Notes: a model not told the origin generated them from the sequence alone. Positions 37,301 to 47,100 are shown, counted from the stretch's first letter. The stretch is 64,000 nucleotides of DNA from UBA4459 sp963776205 (GCA_963776205.1 CAVZLR010000003.1:130365-194364), one strand, 5' to 3'. Made by a program: numbers and translations.

Positions 37301-37799
37301 TTAACTCATTTATGCTGTACTCACCCGAGAGGTTAATATTAATTACCGGAAATTCAGAGAAATCAATGTCAGTTACCATTGGATCTTCAGGCAAATCATT
37401 TGGCAGATCGCTTTTCGCTTTATCTACAGCATCTTTTACATCCTGCAGGGCTGTTTTTATATCTACATTGGTTTGAAATTCAACGAATAAATTTGAAATG
37501 TCCTGGCTTGACAGTGAAGTCAGCTTCTTTATCCCCTTAACCGACTCAACTTCTTTTTCAAGCTGGCGGGTAATGAGATTCTCAATATCTACCGGTGCGT
37601 TACCTGGATATAAGGTTTGCACCATTACAGTCGGAATACTTATTTCCGGGAATAATTCCTTCGGCATGTTCACGTATGAATATGTGCCAAAAGTGACAAT
37701 TGCAAGAATTATTAAATAGACGGTATTTTTGTTATTTAAGGCCCAGGAAGACAAAAAGAAATTCCTGATGACATCTTTTTTGTTGTTCTTTTTTTCCAT
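34383..37799 (-). CDS. RND efflux transporter, inner-membrane pump
   Basis: 1138 residues from the ATG at 37799 (an ATG eight codons upstream is also possible). AcrB/HAE1-type proton-driven pump with twelve membrane segments in two halves; the signature LALGMLVDNAIVVTENI (about TM4, with the proton-relay Asp) and the porter motifs (PGNAPVDIENL, ITRIDRDRVI) are clear. Last gene of the TolC-TetR-MFP-RND operon, 18-42 bp after the adaptor gene. Substrate not inferable; hydrophobic compounds are usual. Confidence 0.94.
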   Translation of the reverse strand: MEKKNNKKDVIRNFFLSSWALNNKNTVYLIILAIVTFGTYSYVNMPKELFPEISIPTVMVQTLYPGNAPVDIENLITRQLEKEVESVKGIKKLTSLSSQDISNLFVEFQTNVDIKTALQDVKDAVDKAKSDLPNDLPEDPMVTDIDFSEFPVININLSGEYSINELKNYAEDLKDEFEAIYEVSKVNITGVTDREIKIDLDPFKMSALQVSFGDIENAVFAENISMSGGDIKMGNIKRSIRLIGEFTDPQEIENIIVKSENGDIVYLHDVGSVVYGFAERDSYSRLEKNPVVSLQVVKKSGENLLSTIEQVINILDESKESNVIPENLSISITQDQSEMVKMQLSNLENSILLGMIFVIIVLFLFLGTRNSLFVGLAIPMSMFMSFMIMGIIGYKINMIVLFSLILALGMLVDNAIVVTENIYRYIGKGYNVLDAAKQATGEVAMPIITSTATTLAAFFPLIFWDSLMGEFMSFLPVTLIIVLSSSLFVALVIIPLIYTDFFKRGTNVTIPKVKKSLTTVTILIVAATAFYLIKVNWIGTILLLFALIGLMDLLFLSRLAIWFQNVFLVWLETTYYNFIKGALKTWRPYALIVGTFLLMILTMAFYFGSNPKLVNFPSSPPQYINILAEMPINTDIDFTDSAMHEIEDQVFEVLEPDMDIVKSVLTIVGKGAVGEQEGWSGRSGGSNRGLITINFVEFEFRNGKDTWNILNSLTDLLVGQYPGITISVEEQQNGPPTGKPINLEVHGRDFNTLIYLSDTIRSVINRSNIPGIEGLKIDLEIGKPEILVHIDREKARRYGLSTGQIGDALRTALFGKEISDFKDGEDEYKIRMKLDDNFRYNIADLINQRITFRSASTGKIVQVPISAVASFEYSTTYGAITRIDRDRVITIYSNVLQGYNATEINDELKQLMKNFKMPTGYSYEFTGEQEEQAESMAFLTTALLIAVILIAIILVSQFNSFVKPAMIIFTVLLSTIGVFGGLATFKMDFVVIMTGVGIVSLAGVVVNNGIVLIDYIGLLKQRKRKELGLPEGAFLSREVAMDCIIEGGKTRLRPVLLTAITTVLGLIPLATGLNIDILSFLNTFDPHIYFGGDNVAFWGPMSWTVIFGLTFATFLTLVIIPSMYHVLVLAQMKISKKK

Positions 37800-37840
37800 T
37801 GTAGTAATTTCAGAAATAGTCAATTAGTTGTTCAAACGCC

Positions 37841-38965
37841 TTATTTGGCAATTTCTATAGTCATTCCATCAGACACATTGCTATAACCATCGGTAATGAT
37901 CATTTCATTTAAACTGAGGCCTGATATTACTTCAGTATTTTCAAGGTAAGACCTTCCATCTTCAATATATTTTTTAACAGCAATCCATTTATCATCCTTA
38001 TATTCAGCGACATAAAGATAAGAGCCAACTATATCTTCTCTTATTACGAGCGAAGGAACAATTAAGGCTGCTTCAGTGTTATAATCGTTTATTTTGATGT
38101 TTGCCAATAAATTGGGTTTCAATCTTCCATCCTCATTGTGAATTTCTATTTCTACTTTAAAAGTTCTGTTTTGTTTATTAATTACATTGCCAACACGAGT
38201 TACCTTTTCTTTTAACATAATATCAGGATAAGTTGGAAAGCTTAACTGAACTACATCTCCCGCTTTTATCACAGGCAAATACGCTTCAGAAAGATTTACG
38301 GTTACTTGCAAACGGTTAAGATCAACTATCTGCATTAATTGCATACCCGGGGATGCTAATTCTCCTTCTTTTTGAACGATATCTTCAATATAACCGCTGA
38401 TTGGAGCCTTTACAATTGACATATTGAATTGCTCCTGAAGGGTTGCCAACTTATTTTGAAGCGATTCATAATTGTTCTTTGATTCAAGATATTGGATTTC
38501 AGAACCAATTCCTTTACTCCATAAATCAGATTGCTTTTCAAATAGTGTTTTGGCTAATTCCAATTGCGTTTTTAATTCTTCAATACTCTTTTCAACAATA
38601 CTTGTATTAAGTTTAGCTACAACCTGTCCTCTATTCACTTTTTGTCCTTCAGTAACATTTATAGATGTAATTTGACCACTAACTTCCGGACTAATATAGG
38701 CTTCCGAAATTGCTTCAAGTTCGCCAGTAGCTTCAAAAAATCTTGAAAATGAATTTTGTGTTAGTTCAAACACCCTTACTTTTGTTGTATGAACATTTTT
38801 TGATTTATCAGTGAGTTGGTTTTCCAGTTCTTTAATCTTAGCTTCAAGTTCAATAATTTGTTTGCGGTAATTCTTAATATCTTCCCTTATAGTATCATCA
38901 TTTGATGAATTTGAACAGGAAAATAATATTCCGCTAATTAGTAATAAGACGATTATATTTTTCAT
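37841..38965 (-). CDS. RND periplasmic adaptor (membrane-fusion protein)
   Basis: 374 residues. Lipoprotein signal with lipobox LFSCS (Cys17), so anchored in the inner membrane. A coiled coil (about 25-55 and 110-165) is framed by barrel-sandwich motifs, EAYISPEVSGQITSINVTEG and KAPISGYIEDIVQKEGELA. A beta-barrel and membrane-proximal domain follow. It links the RND pump to TolC. Gene order TolC, TetR, adaptor, pump with only 8-18 bp between genes indicates one transcript. Confidence 0.93.
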   Translation of the reverse strand: MKNIIVLLLISGILFSCSNSSNDDTIREDIKNYRKQIIELEAKIKELENQLTDKSKNVHTTKVRVFELTQNSFSRFFEATGELEAISEAYISPEVSGQITSINVTEGQKVNRGQVVAKLNTSIVEKSIEELKTQLELAKTLFEKQSDLWSKGIGSEIQYLESKNNYESLQNKLATLQEQFNMSIVKAPISGYIEDIVQKEGELASPGMQLMQIVDLNRLQVTVNLSEAYLPVIKAGDVVQLSFPTYPDIMLKEKVTRVGNVINKQNRTFKVEIEIHNEDGRLKPNLLANIKINDYNTEAALIVPSLVIREDIVGSYLYVAEYKDDKWIAVKKYIEDGRSYLENTEVISGLSLNEMIITDGYSNVSDGMTIEIAK

Positions 38966-38973
38966 GTTTTTAA

Positions 38974-39585
38974 TTATTTCAATTTGTCTAAATTTTGTTC
39001 TAATATTTTTCTGCCTTCATCACTTACAATACCATATGCGTGATATGTAAATGCTTCTCTGAAAAATTCTTTTGACATGAGTTCTTCCAGCCTGAATAAT
39101 TTTGAATTTAGCATGCCTTCAACCCTTGTTAGATTTAACCGGGCTATCAATTCTTCATTTATTTCATTTCTGTACAATCCTTCCGCTTTGCCTCGTTTCA
39201 AGTTCATTAAAAGACCATTCAACATTTGCTCACGCTTCCTATCCTGGAATTTGTTAAACAATTCAGGGTAATATTTTTTTAAATCATATAATAGGGATGG
39301 CCTGTGGCTCGTTATCATGCTTAATTGCACCAGCGAATAATTGATAAGTTCTTCAACTGCATTATCCTTTTTATCAAAACACTCCGAAAAATCTTGCTTC
39401 TTCGATTCATAGTCATACTCCATTACATCATGGACCATTTCTGTTTTGTCATTAAAATACTGATAAAGGGTTTTTTTTGAAATGCCTAGTTCTTTTACAA
39501 CATCATCCATGGTAACGCTTCGGATACCATATTGACGATAAAGTTCCCAAACTTTCTTTACTATTTCTAACTTTTTTTCATTCAT
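38974..39585 (-). CDS. TetR family repressor of the efflux operon
   Basis: 203 residues. HTH in residues 8-52 (YGIRSVTMDDVVKELGISKK then TLYQYFNDKTEMV). The gene lies inside the operon between TolC and the adaptor (4 bp and 8 bp spacing). A 17-bp inverted repeat at the operon's promoter is a natural target, giving autoregulated drug-responsive efflux (inference). Confidence 0.92.
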   Translation of the reverse strand: MNEKKLEIVKKVWELYRQYGIRSVTMDDVVKELGISKKTLYQYFNDKTEMVHDVMEYDYESKKQDFSECFDKKDNAVEELINYSLVQLSMITSHRPSLLYDLKKYYPELFNKFQDRKREQMLNGLLMNLKRGKAEGLYRNEINEELIARLNLTRVEGMLNSKLFRLEELMSKEFFREAFTYHAYGIVSDEGRKILEQNLDKLK

Positions 39586-39588
39586 CGT

Positions 39589-40938
39589 TTAGGGAGTAAT
39601 TGATTTGGTAAGTAATTTTTCAAGCTCTTCACCAGCCTTCAACAAAGTAAGTGCAGCATTAATATAATCTTGCTCGGCACTAAGAAACTGGTTTTGAGTA
39701 TTTAATATATCCAGGCTTGAAGACAATCCTTCAGAAAATTTGATACTAGTGGTTGTAAATATTTTTTCTGCTACTTTCCGAGCCTTATCCTTGTTCTCAT
39801 ATACAGTATATGCATTTAAATATTCGTTTTGCGCTGTTTGAAACTGCAATTTTAGGGTCGTGATCAGCTGATCCTCAAGAACGCCTATCTGGTCATATGC
39901 AATTTTCGCCTGTTTCACTTTTGCATTTCTTTCACCACTTGACCAAATTGGAACTTGCAAACTAACTCCAAATGCTGAACTTGTGTACCATTTACCATCC
40001 GGACTAAAGAAATCCCACTCATTTCTTTGGGCATTGGTCATCAGGTTGATATTTGCAGCAAGTGTTGGCATATAATTGGTTTTTTCCAGCTTTACCTGCA
40101 TCCATCTAATTTCTTTCTGCTTTGCCAATGATGCATACTCAACATTCTGGTTGTAGTCGAATTGCTGACTTATTATCTCTGAATTCTTTCGCAAGTCAAT
40201 CAGTTTATCCATGTTGTCTCTTAAAATTACCGTATCCTGATCAGAAAGACCCAGATAAAATTTTAGGAATGCATGGGTAATGTTTAGTTGATTTTTAATA
40301 TATACTTTAGAAGCTTGCAGGTCTGCCACCAATAACTCCAATTGGTCAACATCTATATCTTCTAAGAATCCTACCTCGTATGTAATTCTGGTTTCTTCGG
40401 CTAATTTTTGCGTGATGGCCAGGGTTGTATCAATCACCCAAAGCGCCTCTTCAGCAGATAAAACACTATAATAGGAATTCGCTACTTGTTGTTTTACAGC
40501 CACTTTATCCTTAAAAAAGTCAATTGAAGCCTTGTCCATAAAAATTTTCGCAGTTTGTAATCCAACAATATACTTTCCGCTAAAAAGTAATTGTGATGCA
40601 TAAAGCCCTGCATTCATGTTGTACTTTGTACCAAACTGAATTTCTGTATCTTGCCCGGGCTCTCCGAAAAAATCACCGGGTATCACGCTTGTAGGTAAAG
40701 CAATATTATCAGTGTAATCAACTGATCCGCTAATTTGTGGTAACCCGAATGCTGTGGCTTCCCTCATTTGCTGTTTAGCAGCTTCAATATTCTTCTCTGA
40801 ATAAATTACATCATAATTATTGTCCAGGGCATAGTTGATTGCTTCCTGGAGTGAGAACTGATAAATTTCCTGAGCTCTAACCGCATCATTTAAAAGAAAG
40901 ATAAGCACTGCAAGAATTATATTTTTAAACATTTTCAT
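39589..40938 (-). CDS. TolC-like outer-membrane efflux protein
   Basis: 449 residues. Signal peptide 1-22 (ending AVRAQ). Two TolC repeats with long helices, starting FSLQEAINYALDNNYDV and later AKQKEIRWMQVKLEKTNYMP, and the closing ALTLLKAGEELEKLL. First gene of the RND operon. Channel for substrates delivered by the adaptor and pump. Confidence 0.93.
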   Translation of the reverse strand: MKMFKNIILAVLIFLLNDAVRAQEIYQFSLQEAINYALDNNYDVIYSEKNIEAAKQQMREATAFGLPQISGSVDYTDNIALPTSVIPGDFFGEPGQDTEIQFGTKYNMNAGLYASQLLFSGKYIVGLQTAKIFMDKASIDFFKDKVAVKQQVANSYYSVLSAEEALWVIDTTLAITQKLAEETRITYEVGFLEDIDVDQLELLVADLQASKVYIKNQLNITHAFLKFYLGLSDQDTVILRDNMDKLIDLRKNSEIISQQFDYNQNVEYASLAKQKEIRWMQVKLEKTNYMPTLAANINLMTNAQRNEWDFFSPDGKWYTSSAFGVSLQVPIWSSGERNAKVKQAKIAYDQIGVLEDQLITTLKLQFQTAQNEYLNAYTVYENKDKARKVAEKIFTTTSIKFSEGLSSSLDILNTQNQFLSAEQDYINAALTLLKAGEELEKLLTKSITP

Positions 40939-40971
40939 ACAATCAATAATTTAGAATTCAAAAACGAGCGG

Positions 40972-40979
40972 CAAATATA
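40972..40979 (-). promoter_or_regulatory. -7 box TATATTTG of the efflux operon
   Basis: Exact TAnnTTTG on the minus strand, 34 bp before the TolC ATG; its -33 region falls inside the inverted repeat at 40989-41030. Confidence 0.6.
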
Positions 40980-40988
40980 TACAATTAT

Positions 40989-41030
40989 AAACTTAGGAAA
41001 CTATTTTAATGTTAATAGTTTCTTAAGTTT
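40989..41030. promoter_or_regulatory. 17-bp inverted repeat, candidate TetR operator
   Basis: AAACTTAGGAAACTATT (40989-41005) and AATAGTTTCTTAAGTTT (41014-41030) match at 16 of 17 paired positions around an 8-bp centre. It overlaps the promoter's -33 region, so binding would block RNA polymerase. Confidence 0.6.
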
Positions 41031-41086
41031 TTGTTAATAATTATTAAAATTGGAATGTGACGAAAGTGATGGGTTAATACGACAAA

Positions 41087-41389
41087 CTACCTGCATTTAT
41101 TATTAAAAAGCCTGTCCCAAAGCGATCTTTTTTGACTTTTTTTGATCTTTTTGTTTTCCTTTTTCATATCCTTCATCAGTTGCTTTGAATAATCCGACTG
41201 CCTGTCGTAGTGCGATTTTAGTATATCCTCATGCTCTTTCTTGTCATCCTTTGCAGCTTCCTTTTGTGCTTTATAAGCACTCCTTTGTCCTTTGCTTCCC
41301 CTGCAACTCGAAATTGTGCTTATTGATAACAAGAAAATGGCCAAAATCAGCACACTAAGTAATTTTCTATTTTTGCCAAACATTTGCAT
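41087..41389 (-). CDS. Small basic lipoprotein
   Basis: 100 residues. Lipoprotein signal peptide with lipobox ISSC (Cys29). The mature part is very rich in Lys and contains KSHYDRQSDYSKQLMKDMKK and a WDRLFNNKC end. From memory, small Bacteroidota proteins with Q-S-x-x-(T/S)-K-x-M-K and a final W-x-R-L-F exist without known function. Single gene. Confidence 0.65.
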   Translation of the reverse strand: MQMFGKNRKLLSVLILAIFLLSISTISSCRGSKGQRSAYKAQKEAAKDDKKEHEDILKSHYDRQSDYSKQLMKDMKKENKKIKKSQKRSLWDRLFNNKCR

Positions 41390-41482
41390 GTAACAACAAA
41401 AGTAAAAGGATGCATTTAAATATTACTTCTTATAACAAAATATTGTTGAATTAATTGCGTTTTTGATCAAATTCCAAATTCG

Positions 41483-41965
41483 ATGAAACGAACCATCATT
41501 CATTTATCTTCAACAGCTTTAATTATTGCTTTAAGCTTGATGGTATCGTGCAATAAGAATAGCATAAATCCAAATATTCCCAATGTTTCTATTCACATAA
41601 CCATTAATCCGAATTCAACACAATTTCTTGAAATAAATACGGTAAGCGGTTGGTTATATCTGGAAGAGAAACCTGGAGTTTATGTGCCACCTGGTAGCAG
41701 GGGTATTATTGTTTACAGGGCTGATATTGATAAATTTAAAGCCTATGAAAGACAACCACCGAACGAACCTTTCCTATGTTGCAATGCAGATATGACGGTA
41801 TGTGGCAAACTAGTTGTCGGAGATTATTTCCCAACGGTGAAAGATACCTGTAATGATAACAGTTATTTCATATTCGATGGCACTTTATACGAGGGAGAAG
41901 GACAATATTCTCTAATAGAGTATGCAGCTGAATATGATGGTGCCTTATTACATATCCATAATTAA
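41483..41965 (+). CDS. Lipoprotein with degenerate Rieske-like fold
   Basis: 160 residues. Lipobox MVSC (Cys23). The segment NPNSTQFLEINTVSGWLYL, then RGIIVYRADIDKFKAYERQPP, CCNADMTVCG, and DGTLYEGEGQYSLIEYAAEY, follows a Bacteroidota lipoprotein family with the shape of Rieske iron-sulfur domains. The canonical C-x-H and C-x-x-H ligands are absent; cysteines 98, 99, 105 and near 119 remain. Redox or scaffold role unknown. Confidence 0.6.
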   Translation: MKRTIIHLSSTALIIALSLMVSCNKNSINPNIPNVSIHITINPNSTQFLEINTVSGWLYLEEKPGVYVPPGSRGIIVYRADIDKFKAYERQPPNEPFLCCNADMTVCGKLVVGDYFPTVKDTCNDNSYFIFDGTLYEGEGQYSLIEYAAEYDGALLHIHN

Positions 41966-41966
41966 T

Positions 41967-41996
41967 AAAAAAAAGCGCTGCCCATCGGCAGCGCTC
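41967..41996 (-). terminator. Terminator of the SAH hydrolase gene
   Basis: AGCGCTGCC (41974-41982) pairs perfectly with GGCAGCGCT (41987-41995); the T tract is on the minus strand, 20 bp after the stop at 42015. Confidence 0.9.
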
Positions 41997-42014
41997 CAAT
42001 ATCCAATTAATTTT

Positions 42015-43469
42015 TTAATACCTATAGTGTTCAGGCTTGTAAGGCCCACCCTGTTTTACACCGATATATGCAGCCTGCTCAGGCGTTAATTTCGTCAGTT
42101 TTACACCCAATTTTTCCAAATGAAGTCTGGCCACTTCTTCGTCCAGACGCTTTGGTAGGCGATATACATCAATATTATAATTCTCTTTGTTTTTCCATAA
42201 ATCCAATTGTGCCAGCGTTTGGTTAGTAAATGAATTACTCATTACAAACGACGGATGACCTGTGGCACAACCCAGGTTAACCAGGCGTCCTTCTGCCAGC
42301 AAATAAATAGAACCTCCATGTTTAAATGTATATTTATCCACCTGGGGTTTGATATTGATTTTTTGAACTCCCGGGTATTTCTCAAGCTGAGACACCTGAA
42401 TTTCATTATCAAAATGGCCAATATTACACACGATGGCTTCTTCTTTCATGTTTGCCATATGTTCAGCCGTAATTACATCTTTGTTCCCGGTTGTGGTCAC
42501 AAAAATATTTCCTTCTTTCAAGGCTTCTTCCATGGTGGTAATTTCAAATCCTTCCATGGCAGCCTGCAACGCACAAATCGGGTCAATTTCGGTCACAATC
42601 ACCCTGGCACCATATGATTTCATCGACTTGGCACAACCTTTACCCACATCACCGTAACCGGCAACAACAACTACTTTTCCGGCAATCATCACATCGGTAG
42701 CTCTTTTTATGCCATCAGCCAGTGATTCGCGGCAACCATATAAATTGTCAAATTTGGATTTGGTTACCGAATCATTCACGTTCACAGCAGGAACCAATAA
42801 TGTACCTTCCTCAAGCATTTGATACAACCGGTGAACGCCTGTTGTGGTTTCTTCAGAAACACCCCTCCAATCTTTAGCAGTTTTATGCCATTTGTTGGGT
42901 TCTTCGGCCAGCGTGCTCTTCAATAATTTTAAAATTTCACGTTCTTCAACACTTTCAGCAACTACATCCAAAACAGATGCATCCTTTTCTGCTGCATACC
43001 CTTTATGGATCAGCAGTGTGGCATCTCCCCCATCATCAACTATTAATTGAGGGCCTTTACCACCAGGAAATGAAAGCGCTTGTTTGGTGCACCACCAGTA
43101 TTCTTCAAGGGTTTCCCCTTTCCAGGCAAAAACAGGGGTGCCCTTCGGATTGTCCGTTGTACCATTTTTACCAACAACAACCGCTGCTGCTGCATGGTCT
43201 TGTGTTGAAAATATATTGCAGCTGGCCCACCTAACATCGGCGCCCAGTTCAACAAGTGTCTCGATCAACACTGCTGTCTGGATGGTCATATGCAATGAGC
43301 CCATAATCCTGGCACCTTTCAGCGGTTTCTCAGTTGCATATTTTTCACGCACCGACATTAAACCGGGCATTTCCTTTTCGGCTATTTCAATTTCTTTTCT
43401 TCCCCATTCAGCCTGGGAAATATCAGCTATTTTATATTGTAATTCTTGTTTCACAGCAATTTCTGACAT
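42015..43469 (-). CDS. ahcY: Adenosylhomocysteinase (SAH hydrolase)
   Basis: 484 residues from the ATG at 43469. The -7 box at 43494-43501 covers the upstream ATG at 43496, so the shorter start is right. Cytosolic NAD-dependent enzyme splitting S-adenosylhomocysteine to adenosine and homocysteine. Motifs: GSLHMTIQTAVLIETL, SCNIFSTQDHAAA, cofactor loop VVVAGYGDVGKGCAK, NIGHFDNEIQV and the end GPYKPEHYRY. It recycles the product of methylation reactions and supplies homocysteine to the MetH encoded 0.7 kb away on the other strand. Confidence 0.97.
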   Translation of the reverse strand: MSEIAVKQELQYKIADISQAEWGRKEIEIAEKEMPGLMSVREKYATEKPLKGARIMGSLHMTIQTAVLIETLVELGADVRWASCNIFSTQDHAAAAVVVGKNGTTDNPKGTPVFAWKGETLEEYWWCTKQALSFPGGKGPQLIVDDGGDATLLIHKGYAAEKDASVLDVVAESVEEREILKLLKSTLAEEPNKWHKTAKDWRGVSEETTTGVHRLYQMLEEGTLLVPAVNVNDSVTKSKFDNLYGCRESLADGIKRATDVMIAGKVVVVAGYGDVGKGCAKSMKSYGARVIVTEIDPICALQAAMEGFEITTMEEALKEGNIFVTTTGNKDVITAEHMANMKEEAIVCNIGHFDNEIQVSQLEKYPGVQKINIKPQVDKYTFKHGGSIYLLAEGRLVNLGCATGHPSFVMSNSFTNQTLAQLDLWKNKENYNIDVYRLPKRLDEEVARLHLEKLGVKLTKLTPEQAAYIGVKQGGPYKPEHYRY

Positions 43470-43493
43470 AAATATGATTTTTATTTTGGGGTG

Positions 43494-43501
43494 CAAAGAT
43501 A
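43494..43501 (-). promoter_or_regulatory. -7 box TATCTTTG of ahcY
   Basis: Exact TAnnTTTG on the minus strand; the transcript start near 43488 leaves about 18 nt before the ATG at 43469. Confidence 0.65.
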
Positions 43502-43608
43502 GCTATATTTTAAAATATAAGCCTGATGCATTTATAAATACCGTTTAAACAATGTGACCCTCGAATTTTTTATTTGTCTTTAGTTAAAAGGACTAAAGCC
43601 ACATCAAA

Positions 43609-43857
43609 ATGACAGAATATAAATGGTTGGATTTTTCCGGATTTCTTAACGGTTGTACTTTCGGTTTAGAAAATACTAATTGTCCTTTTAAAAAATTTCA
43701 TCAGTTCGATCAATACCAAAAACTTGAATACCTCTTACATATCAGTGAAAAAGAGGCTGTAGAAATAATGCATTGCTGTGAAAAATACAGGAAAAATTGC
43801 CAAAAACCAGATCGGGAACTTTCTTTAAGATCGTTAGAATTAGAATTAGCCCCCTGA
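43609..43857 (+). CDS. Small cysteine-containing hypothetical protein
   Basis: 82 residues with cysteines in FLNGCTFG, NTNCPFKKF, MHCCEKY and KNCQKP. The pattern CPF-K followed by a helix ending H-C-C-x-K-x-x-x-x-C resembles small Bacteroidota proteins with a Cys-rich helical hairpin; no known function. Alone between ahcY and the SAM riboswitch. Confidence 0.6.
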   Translation: MTEYKWLDFSGFLNGCTFGLENTNCPFKKFHQFDQYQKLEYLLHISEKEAVEIMHCCEKYRKNCQKPDRELSLRSLELELAP

Positions 43858-43895
43858 TCTTATTTAGAATCCGTATACATATCTGGAAAAAATGC

Positions 43896-43903
43896 TACAT
43901 TTG
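43896..43903 (+). promoter_or_regulatory. -7 box TACATTTG of the metH operon
   Basis: Exact TAnnTTTG; the transcript would start near 43910 and then enter the riboswitch at 43957. Confidence 0.55.
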
Positions 43904-43956
43904 CCCCATAATTCAAATCCTCTACTGCATTTCTGCAGCTAATTTGAGGCTTTTTG

Positions 43957-44064
43957 ATTTATAAAGAAGGGTGGAGAGATTAGGCTCTACGAAGCCCTGG
44001 CAACCCTCCTGCAAGGGAAAAGGTGCCAATACCTAACCTCACTTATAATGGGGAAATGATAAAT
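43957..44064 (+). promoter_or_regulatory. SAM-I (S-box) riboswitch
   Basis: The S-box core is present in order: GGAGAGA, GAAGCCCTGGCAACC, AAAAGGTGCCAATACC and GGGAAATGATAAA. P1 closes ATTTAT (43957-43962) with ATAAAT (44059-44064). It senses S-adenosylmethionine. A hairpin TGCTAA/TTAGCA lies between it and the metH ATG without a T tract, so control may be translational. Confidence 0.94.
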
Positions 44065-44134
44065 TAAAAATGCTAATGCACATTCGATGTTAATTTAGCA
44101 ATTGTTGTAAGTATTAAACTGCATTGGATTGAAA

Positions 44135-47100
44135 ATGAAAACCAATATTCAAATCGAACTTAACCAACGCATCCTCGTATTGGATGGCGCCATGGGAACT
44201 ATGATACAGCGATATAAGCTGGAAGAGAATGATTACAGGGGAGCGCAATTTAAAGATGCTCAGGATCTGCAAAAAGGAAATAATGATTTGCTAAGTTTAA
44301 CCCAGCCACAAATCATCACAGAGATTCATGAAGCCTATCTGGAAGCAGGTGCCGATATTATTGAAACTAACACCTTTAACAGTACCCGAATTTCACAAAG
44401 TGATTATGGCATATCTGAATATGTGTATGAAATGAATCTGAATGCCGCTCGCATCGCAAGAAAAGCAGCGGACAAATTCACAGCATTTACACCTGCCCAA
44501 CCCCGCTTTGTTGCCGGAGCAATTGGTCCTACCAATAAAACAGCTTCCATGTCGCCAAAGGTTACTGACCCGGGCTACCGGAATATCAGTTTCGATCAAC
44601 TTTGCGACGATTATTATGAACAGTCAAAAGCCCTATGGGAAGGAGGCGTTGATGCCCTGATCGTTGAAACCATCTTCGATACGTTGAATGCAAAAGCTGC
44701 CTTATTTGCTATTCAAAAATTGCAAGATGAAATCGGCATGAAAATCCCTATAATGGTTTCAGGTACAATTGCCGATGCCAGCGGACGAACCTTATCAGGA
44801 CAAACACTTGAGGCCTTTTTTACATCTGTCTCACATATGGATTTACTGAGTGTTGGCTTGAACTGTTCGCTGGGAGCGGAGCAAATAAGACCACATCTTT
44901 CGGAATTGTCTTCCATAGCACCTTTTAATGTCAGTGTTTATCCAAATGCAGGACTTCCCAACCAGTTTGGCGAATATGACGAAACACCTGAACAAATGGG
45001 CCGTCATATCAAAGATTTTGTTGAGAATAGTTTTGTAAATATTGTGGGCGGATGCTGTGGTACGACACCAGAACATATCAGGATCATCTCTCAAATTGTT
45101 GCAAAACATAACCAAAGAGAAATTCCGCAAAAACCTAAAGTTACCGAAGTCAGCGGATTGGAAACACTTAAAATTGAAAAAGAGAAAAATTTCATCAACA
45201 TTGGCGAACGAACCAATGTAAGCGGTTCGAAGAAATTTGCCCGGCTGATCAGGGAAGAGGCTTATGAAGAAGCACTTTCAGTGGCCAGTCACCAGGTAGA
45301 AGGCGGTGCACAAATACTGGATGTGAATCTTGACGATGGCATGCTGGACGCTGAAAAAGAGATGGTAAAATTTCTGAATATGCTGGCGTCTGACCCGGAA
45401 ATTTCGCGACTGCCCATTATGATCGATTCCTCAAAATGGGAAGTGATCGAAGCCGGGCTTAAATGTGTTCAGGGCAAATGCATCGTCAACTCCATCAGTT
45501 TAAAAAATGGGGAGGAAGAATTCATTCAACTGGCAAAAAAAATACATGCTTACGGCGCTGCTTTGGTTGTCATGGCTTTCGACGAAGAAGGCCAGGCCGC
45601 TAGCTTTGAAAGACGGATAGAAATTTGTGAACGGGCTTATCATTTGCTGGTTGATAAAGCCAAATTTCCTCCGGAAGACATCATTTTCGATTCGAATATT
45701 CTGGCCATCGGTACAGGTATTTCTGAACACAACAATTATGCCGTTGATTATATAAAAGCCACTAAGTGGATCAAAGAAAATTTGCCACATGCTAAAGTGA
45801 GTGGTGGGGTAAGCAACCTTTCATTTTCATTCAGAGGCAACAATATGGTACGCGAAGCTATGCATTCCGTATTTCTGTATCATGCCATCAAAGCTGGAAT
45901 GGATATGGGCATTGTAAACCCCGGTATGCTGCAGATTTATGATGAAATACCCGAAACCTTAAAAGAATATGTAGAAGATGTTGTTCTAAACAGAAGAGAA
46001 AATGCAACAGAACGATTACTGGAATATGCTGAGACCATCAAAGACCAGGGAGGGGAGAAAATAAAAGAAGAATCAGCCTGGAGAAAGAAATCCGTTAAGG
46101 AACGACTTAAGCATGCGCTGGTGAAAGGTATTACCGATCATATTGAAGTGGACGTGGAAGAAGCCCGTATAAAATTACCCCGCGCCATTGATGTAATCGA
46201 ACAACCCCTGATGGATGGAATGAACATCGTGGGAGATTTATTTGGTGATGGCAAAATGTTCCTGCCGCAGGTAGTAAAAAGTGCCCGGGTAATGAAAAAA
46301 GCCGTTTCTTATCTCCTGCCTTATATTGAAGCCGAAAAAGTATCAGGTCGGCAAAATTCAGGTAAGATCGTTCTGGCAACTGTTAAAGGAGATGTGCACG
46401 ACATTGGAAAAAATATTGTTGGCGTGGTGCTTGCCTGCAACAACTACGAAGTAATTGACCTGGGTGTGATGGTGCCTGCCGAAAAGATATTGGAAGTTGT
46501 TGAAAAAGAAAATGCTGATCTGCTGGGTTTAAGCGGTCTGATCACACCTTCGCTTGAAGAAATGGTGCATGTAGCTTCAGAAATGAAAAGAAAAAATATT
46601 CAAATTCCGCTGCTTATTGGTGGAGCAACTACTTCCAGAATTCATACTGCTGTTAAAATTAAACCTGCCGCTGATGTACCTATTGTTCATGTGAAAGATG
46701 CATCAAAAGTGATCAATATAGCTGGTAAATTACTATCCGAAACTGATAAAAACGCATTTATTGATGATATTGATCAGGAATACGAAGAACTGAAAAACCA
46801 GCACTTGAAAAAGAAAGGCGAAAAAAACCTCATTAGCCTTGCTGAAGCCAGAAAAAATAAATTCCAAGCAGATTGGAAGCAAGATGTAATCAAAAAACCT
46901 CAAGTAATAGGGAACAAATACCTGATCAATTATCCAATTGATGAGATCAGATCATTCATTGACTGGACTTTCTTTTTTCATGCCTGGAAGGTCAGTGGAA
47001 AATACCCGGCCATATTTAATGATCCTTTAAAAGGTACTGAAGCCAGGAAGCTTTACGATGATGCACAACGAATGCTGGACAGAATCACCGGTGAAAATTG

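Noticed and set aside
43921..43960. CTGCA-containing inverted repeat before the riboswitch
   Set aside because: Short and compatible with chance; may be part of the leader but no known element was recognised.
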